Of a stretch of 64,000 nucleotides of DNA, positions 61,101 through 64,000 are shown piece after piece. The notes beneath the pieces were generated by a model. It ran no database searches. It was not told the DNA's origin and worked only from the letters and a program-made list of their open reading frames with translations. The DNA comes from Mytilus galloprovincialis. Taxonomy: Eukaryota > Mollusca > Bivalvia > Mytilida > Mytilidae. The position numbers and the translations under genes are program-made. The stretch's first letter is position 1. Every line of letters starts with the position of its first letter. The stretch is taken from assembly GCF_965363235.1 (NCBI RefSeq), contig NC_134848.1, positions 61,962,181-62,026,180 of the forward strand. The letters run 5' to 3'.

Positions 61101-61484
61101 AGTTCATGTAAGCGTGGTCAGCAATTAATACCTAAGTGTACACATTTTCATGATGCATGCAAAAAAAAAAAAATCTTCTTTTTTTTATTTTTTTTATTTG
61201 TCTGTACTCAAGCCAAATGATTTCATATCGAAATGTATAAAGAAAAGAAACTGTCTTTTTCATGCCCTGTACAAAAGTTTGATTCGTGTCAAAGAAGGCA
61301 TATATCATACGTTTAATTACCATAATATTAATTTTTTAGATGTAAGGCTAGTTGGTGGTAATTATTATTGGGAAGGACGTGTTGAGATATACCATAATGG
61401 AGCCTGGGGAACTATTTGTGATGACGACTTTGACAAAAACGAAGCTAAAGTAATATGTGCAATGTTGGGGTACAACAGATATGG
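49145..61484 (+). CDS. Secreted multi-SRCR protein, first eight exons (3' end outside the window)
   Basis: Exons: 49145-49196, 50524-50565, 53864-53923, 55361-55502, 56245-56399, 58922-58972, 61022-61045 and 61340-61484. All have AG/GT borders and phases that agree throughout. Residues 1-17 are a short hydrophobic leader, taken as a signal peptide. Two small exons then encode Thr/Ser/Glu-rich linkers. Exons 4 and 5 encode one SRCR domain (residues 52-150): PIRLTGG, a GRWGYVC segment, VCRYLGY, then LCPG, DDCTG and YCSYKLYIEC. Its six cysteines and the phase 2 intron within the domain fit group A SRCR. Two more linker exons follow, and exon 8 opens a second SRCR (VRLVGG, GAWGTICDDDFD, VICAMLGY), again cut by a phase 2 donor. 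The second half was not found before 64000, so the gene continues. Such proteins usually bind microbial or extracellular ligands; the ligand here is unknown. The first exon is less certain than the SRCR exons. Confidence 0.85.
49989..50455. mobile_element. Candidate MITE (ATGGGGACGAAGT ends) in SRCR intron 1
   Basis: ATGGGGACGAAGT on the left and ACTTCGTCCCCAT on the right are exact 13 bp inverted repeats about 465 bp apart. The inside holds poly-A and poly-T runs, GGGAAAATTTCCC, and a GACGTCA-type site, and no coding frame of note. The ends could belong to a MITE, but no target duplication was identified. Confidence 0.5.
50700..50890. repeat. Degenerate tandem repeat (TTTTGTCCGATAATTTTGCT)
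   Basis: Around ten loose units of about 17-22 bp, each with TTTTGCTTT and GTCCG or GTCTG. The minus-strand frame yields a Lys/Gln-rich repeat that is only the translation of the array. It lies in SRCR intron 2. Confidence 0.7.
50900..51855. other. Intron stretch without recognised features
   Basis: This part of SRCR intron 2 has three TGACGTCA-like sites (near 51362, 51442, 51474) and otherwise AT-rich sequence. No exon-like segment with matching phase was found. Confidence 0.35.
51860..52060 (+). repeat. Second copy of the TTGCTGTTCGGTGTGAGCC family
   Basis: It repeats GAATGGTTTTACACTTATAA, CGCTTGCTGTTCGGTGTGAG, GAAGACCGTTCCTAGACC and GAGAGTTGTCTCATTGGCAC, matching 11580-11750. Confidence 0.7.
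52285..52670 (-). repeat. Inverted single copy of the GACGAAACGCGCGTCTGGCG repeat
   Basis: It runs GTTATCAAAAGTACCAGGAT, CCAGACGCGCGTTTCGTCTA, AGCATTGAGGACCCAAAATT, CCCTCGGGGACGAAACGTCC, AGTGGCATCGACCCAGTGGT and again GTTATCAAAAGTACC. It is the reverse of the units at 47880-48690. One unit bounded by GTTATCAAAAGTACC on both sides could reflect a target duplication or the tandem nature of the family. Confidence 0.8.
52795..52890 (+). repeat. tRNA-like SINE head or degenerate tRNA
   Basis: An A-box-like TAGCCGAGTGG (52808-52818) is followed 54 bp later by a B-box-like GAGTTCGAATC (52872-52882). The spacing fits a tRNA with a long variable arm (Leu or Ser type). The acceptor stem and T-stem do not pair, so I call it a tRNA-derived SINE head or tRNA pseudogene. 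Confidence 0.6.
54140..54580. repeat. Cluster of TTCACGTGAA-type palindromes
   Basis: More than a dozen TTCACGTGAATTTCAC, TTCATGTGAA, or TTCACATGAA motifs lie within about 440 bp of SRCR intron 3. They include three direct units of GTGAATTTCACTTTAAAAAA (20-22 bp period) near 54370-54440. CACGTG is an E-box core, but the regular self-complementary pattern could equally be a decayed foldback repeat. Confidence 0.7.
54830..55060 (+). repeat. Copy of the TGTGGTATGATTGCCAATGA family in SRCR intron 3
   Basis: Best preserved copy: GAAGATGTGGTATGATTGCC, AACTATCCACAAGAGACCAA, ACACAGTAAGGCCTTCAACA, GACAATGTAAAACAATTCAA and CAACCACTGAATTACAGGCT. Confidence 0.8.
55725..55995 (+). repeat. Copy of the TGTGGTATGATTGCCAATGA family in SRCR intron 4
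   Basis: GAATGTGATATGATTGCCAA, AAAAGACCAAAATGACACAG, GTACAGCCTTTAACAAAGTC and TACCATTGAATTACAGCCTC. More diverged than the 54830 copy. Confidence 0.75.
56880..57020 (+). repeat. Diverged GTTATCCATTCG-family scrap
   Basis: AAATGCCTCTACCAAGACAG then GAATATGGCAGG and a TTTGAATTGG segment echo the family at 430-560. Low similarity. The plus-strand frame across it shows no domain. Confidence 0.4.
57381..58657. mobile_element. Repeat element with hairpin ends (AGGCTCTTAAGAGCCT ... AGCTCAC)
   Basis: The left end has the perfect 16 bp palindrome AGGCTCTTAAGAGCCT (57382-57397) followed by GTGTCGCTCACCT. The right end, 58627-58657, is a 31 bp hairpin with arms AGCTCAC..GGCCC and GGGCC..GTGAGCT around TTT. 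Between them a block of about 520 bp is present twice (57540-58060 and 58060-58560), with landmarks GGGCAATAACTC, TTGCTGAACATTATTGCTG, GGGGCAGCAACCCAACAACC and TTTTAGCCATTGCGGCC. A GACGGACGACGACG run precedes the right end. No coding frame. It lies in SRCR intron 5. Confidence 0.75.
59330..59800 (-). repeat. Long inverted copy of the TGTGGTATGATTGCCAATGA family
   Basis: On the plus strand: GATGAACAAGTACCCGGCCA, TGTCCCAAGTCAGGAGCCTG, TAATTCAGTGGTTG, TGTTTTACATTGTCATTTCG, GGTCGTACGGTGACCTATAA and CAATCATACCACATC, ending in a poly-T run. On the plus strand the extra left part (59330-59520) extends the family beyond the shorter copies. It lies in SRCR intron 6. Confidence 0.75.
59800..60440 (+). 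other. Intron stretch with repeat-like short frames
   Basis: Frames at 59749-60033 and 60185-60424 show no domain. The end (ATGTGACTGCCATACTATTG, AGCAGTTTAGCAAGC) resembles GACTGTCATACAAGTGAGAG and GGTTTAGCTAGC at 376-410, so this is probably a diverged retroelement 3' part. Confidence 0.4.
60581..60736. mobile_element. Small MITE-like inverted repeat, about 156 bp
   Basis: GAATCTAATGCATTCTGGGT and the following AAAATT are the imperfect inverse of AATTGCCCATGATGCTTTAG then ATTTT on the right. Internally GGTTGAAAATGTCAT and ATGACATTATTTTCAATTTT also pair. Most of the 156 bp can fold. It lies in SRCR intron 6. Confidence 0.6.
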
Positions 61485-61734
61485 GTAATTCAGTTCAGCT
61501 TCTCATAAATGTTTTATTAACTACGATTCAAACTCCATTAAACACATGCACAGTCGGGTATAATTGGTTTGTTGTTACCCTTTTTCAATATGATGTACTA
61601 CGCTCTTTAGCATGTCTAGGTTGCACTTTGTAAATACAGCTGTTTCTCAAAACACGCCTCTTTTGAGGAGATCTTGAATATTCATAGAAACTTAATTTTG
61701 TCTACATACTGGTTTCCAATCATGCTCTCTGTGT

Positions 61735-62430
61735 TCCATCTCACAGAGACATAACTTGGGAATGTTACCAGTAAATAAAAAGGGTCGGTTGAAAACAAAA
61801 CTTTACTACAAAAGAGATGATTTCAGCTTTCCAATTGTGAACTTTTCATTTCTAAGTAGCAACATTTCAGCAGCACCTGCATACGAGGTATATATCTCCC
61901 AATTGATACGATATTCCCGTGCTTGCATTTCCTATCATGGTTTTCTTGATGGAGGGTTGCTGCTCACAAGGAAGCTATTAAACCAAGAGTTCCAAATAGT
62001 GAAGTTGAAATCATCCTTCGTAAATTTTACGGACGCCATTACGAGTTGGTTGACCGTTATGGAATAACCGTTTCACAAATGATATCGGATATGTTCCTTA
62101 CGTCGTGACTACAATCCCCTTCCCTTTCATGAATGTGACCTACCGAATTAGAGTATTTACGGGATTTGTTATCACATAAGCAACACGACAGGTACCACAT
62201 GTGGAGCAGGATCTGCTAACCCTTCCGGAGCACCTGAGATAACCCCTAGTTTTTTGTGGGTTTCGTGTTGTTTATTCTTTAGTTTTCTATGTTGTGTCAT
62301 GTGTACTATTGTTTTTCTGTTTGTCTTTTTCATTTTTAGCCATGGCGTTGTCAGTTTGTTTTAGATTTGTGAGTTTGATTGTCCCTTTGGTATCTTTCGT
62401 CCCTCTTTTGTTTACATTTTTTGAATCTGT
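61735..62430 (+). pseudogene. Reverse transcriptase C-terminal fragment and its 3' tail (Penelope-like?)
   Basis: A readable stretch at 61771-62067 contains KLYYKRDDFSFPIVNFSFLS, PAYEVYISQLIRYSRACISY and LLLTRKLLNQEF, which I recognise as the C-terminal half of a common bivalve RT family related to the fragment at 46220-46960. The catalytic part is absent, so it is 5'-truncated, and the C-terminal part is disrupted. It is followed by AGCAACACGACAGGTACCAC, TGTGGAGCAGGATCTGCTAA, CCCTTCCGGAGCACCTGAGA and ATGGCGTTGTCAGTTTGTTT, the non-coding 3' tail, which recurs alone at 63195-63480. It lies downstream of the last SRCR exon seen, probably in an intron. Confidence 0.75.
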
Positions 62431-62464
62431 GGTAACCTTTCATTCGAGGTAGGGGTAGTTAAGA

Positions 62465-62670
62465 AAATTAGTGTTAGTTTAAACTCTGGGCATACCAGCG
62501 TTGAAAATATGCCGCACAGCCCTGTATTTTGACCTTTGAAAAAAATTGTGGTGCATATGAACTTTCAATTCTAGGATAAGATTTTTGCCAAAACTTCATA
62601 GTAAAAATGGTACAGTTTTAGCCGTAAAAGGAGTTCCTAAGGGAAACTGCATTGTCAATATTTACAGAAA
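62465..62670 (+). repeat. Second copy of the repeat at 14115-14335
   Basis: GAAAATATGCCGCACAGCCC, TATTTTGACCTTTGAAAAAA, TCAATTCTAGGATAAGATTT and AACTGCATTGTCAATATTTA follow the order of the copy near the methyltransferase exon. Confidence 0.65.
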
Positions 62671-62929
62671 TACAACATTTAAGACCCATAGTTGATTTCA
62701 TAGTTTTGATGGTTTTTGTATTAAAAAATGTTAAAATCACGCTAAGCAAATTTCAAATGTTTCTGTTATATTATAAACAATATTATACTATTCACTCGAA
62801 GATAAGCTTTACAAGCAAACTATGCAGGCGTTGCATAGCATAATACAACCAAAATGCTTAACTAGAACAGCCAACTATGTATGAGGAGTTGAAACCTCTG
62901 ACTTAGCAGAAATATTATAATATATTTTG

Positions 62930-63075
62930 TTCAACATCAGTTCGATAGATTCATTATTTGTGAGATGTTGTATTGTTCGTGGTCGTGAGAAATAATATTA
63001 TATGTTTTGTTCAAACATATAATCGATAGATTCATAATTATTTGTGAGATGTTGTATTGTTCGTGGTCGTGATAA
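62930..63075. repeat. Short direct duplication of about 67-70 bp
   Basis: The block with ATCGATAGATTCAT (TTCGATAGATTCAT in the left copy), TATTTGTGAGATGTTGTATT and GTTCGTGGTCGTGA is present twice, near 62940 and 63012. A decayed tandem pair. Confidence 0.8.
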
Positions 63076-63194
63076 ATTTCAAAATGCAAGTTTTTATGTT
63101 CATGGAGGAGAAGAAATAACAAGAATTTTGTCAATCAACGTTTGTTGAAACCACGAAAATTGATAGAGATAAACACAATAATGCATCCTCACTT

Positions 63195-63480
63195 AAAATC
63201 ATAAATAATTTGCTATCACATAAGCAACACGACGGGTGCCACATGTGGAGCAGGATCTGCTTACCCTTCCGGAGCACCTGAGATCATCCCTAGTTTTTTG
63301 GTGGGGTTCGTGTTTCTTTTTGTGGGGTGGGGGGGGGGTCGTGTTGTTTATTCTTTAGTTTTCTATGTTGTGTCATGTGTGCTGTTGTTTGTTTGTCTTT
63401 TTCATTTTTAGCCATGGCGTTGTCAGTTTGTTTTAGATTTATGAGTTTGACTGTCCCTTTGGTATCTTTCGTCCCTCCTT
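63195..63480 (+). repeat. Solitary 3' tail of the reverse-transcriptase family
   Basis: CATAAGCAACACGACGGGTG, TGTGGAGCAGGATCTGCTTA, CCCTTCCGGAGCACCTGAGA and ATGGCGTTGTCAGTTTGTTT match 62175-62420. A GGGGTGGGGGGGGGG run interrupts the copy near 63321. Confidence 0.8.
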
Positions 63481-64000
63481 TTTACACACTTAAAGTAATG
63501 CTTTTATGCAAGAAAGTTATATTTTTGGTTATATAGCCGCAACATGTCATGCATTGTATTATTCCTCAGTATAACAGCAGTATATTCTAAAGAAATGTGT
63601 TTAGTCGTATTGCTTATACTTTATAACATATTATACGACGGTTTTTTTAAATGACGGATTTGCTAAAGTCGTTGGTACTAAGTACTTTTAATATTGATCA
63701 TATCGATGCCGTTTTAACTGACTATGAGGTACGTGTTTTGCTGATGTGTGCAGGTCGAATGGTGACCTTCAGTAACTTAAATCTTCGTCATTTTTTCTCT
63801 GCTGAAAGTTTGTCTCTTATGCTATTATACAAGCTATTATCTTCTTATGTTTTTATATATAGCTTTAATAAGTCATTTAAAATCTGTCCATGACATTTAA
63901 AATGTATGTTACTCGCACTACTAGTATTTTAATGACGGCTGTTTTAAAGGACGTTTCCTGTTGATTTATACTACTTGTTAGGATTCTGGATACAAGGTGA
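63480..64000. other. Right edge without a supported gene
   Basis: A plus-strand frame of 80 codons at 63651-63893 shows no family resemblance, no signal peptide and no splice-site support. It may be chance or repeat-derived. The next SRCR exon is not visible here. Confidence 0.4.

Noticed and set aside
63651-63893. Plus-strand frame of 80 codons near the right edge, considered as an SRCR exon
   Set aside because: It lacks the cysteines and DD(V/L)xC pattern expected of the second half of an SRCR domain, and the phase and splice signals do not fit.

Overview
The window looks like a piece of a marine bivalve nuclear genome, most likely a mussel (Mytilidae). The reasons are low GC, long introns with GT-AG borders, animal-type secreted lectin and scavenger-receptor domains, and dense copies of short repeat families that I recognise as typical of mussel genomes. 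The species call is inference. Most of the window is intron, satellite and transposon sequence; only three host genes can be supported, and all had to be assembled by eye from small exons.

Layout. 1-3.4 kb: repeat fragments and empty AT-rich DNA. 3.43-4.18 kb: a degenerate array of about 161 bp units. 4.38-11.18 kb: about 100 copies of a 68 bp satellite, apparently grown inside a tRNA-derived SINE whose head lies at 11.2-11.32 kb on the minus strand. 12.98-14.67 kb (minus): a two-exon, membrane-anchored SAM-methyltransferase-like gene, with a broken partial duplicate of its last exon just beyond its 3' end. 15-26.7 kb: mobile-element debris with several foldback/TIR elements. 27.07-34.75 kb (plus): a complete four-exon secreted C-type lectin of 170 residues whose introns carry nested TIR elements. 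35.6-37.5 kb: two short tandem arrays. 37.63-43.30 kb (minus): a young Ty3/Gypsy-type LTR retroelement with nearly identical 180 bp LTRs and a 4 bp target duplication. 43.3-49.1 kb: repeat families, including a broken reverse transcriptase fragment and a 100 bp AT run. 49.15-61.48 kb and beyond (plus): the first eight exons of a secreted multi-SRCR protein with Thr/Ser-rich linkers, running off the right edge.

The lectin and the SRCR protein are both predicted to be secreted, so the neighbourhood may contribute to extracellular recognition or immunity; no regulatory link between them can be read from the sequence. The most unusual material is structural: the satellite embedded in a SINE, a foldback element with clean 6 bp target duplications inside another repeat, a TIR element studded with a GTAACAGGATAGAC-type motif in both orientations inside a second TIR element, and clusters of short palindromes (CAACGCGTTG, TTCACGTGAA).
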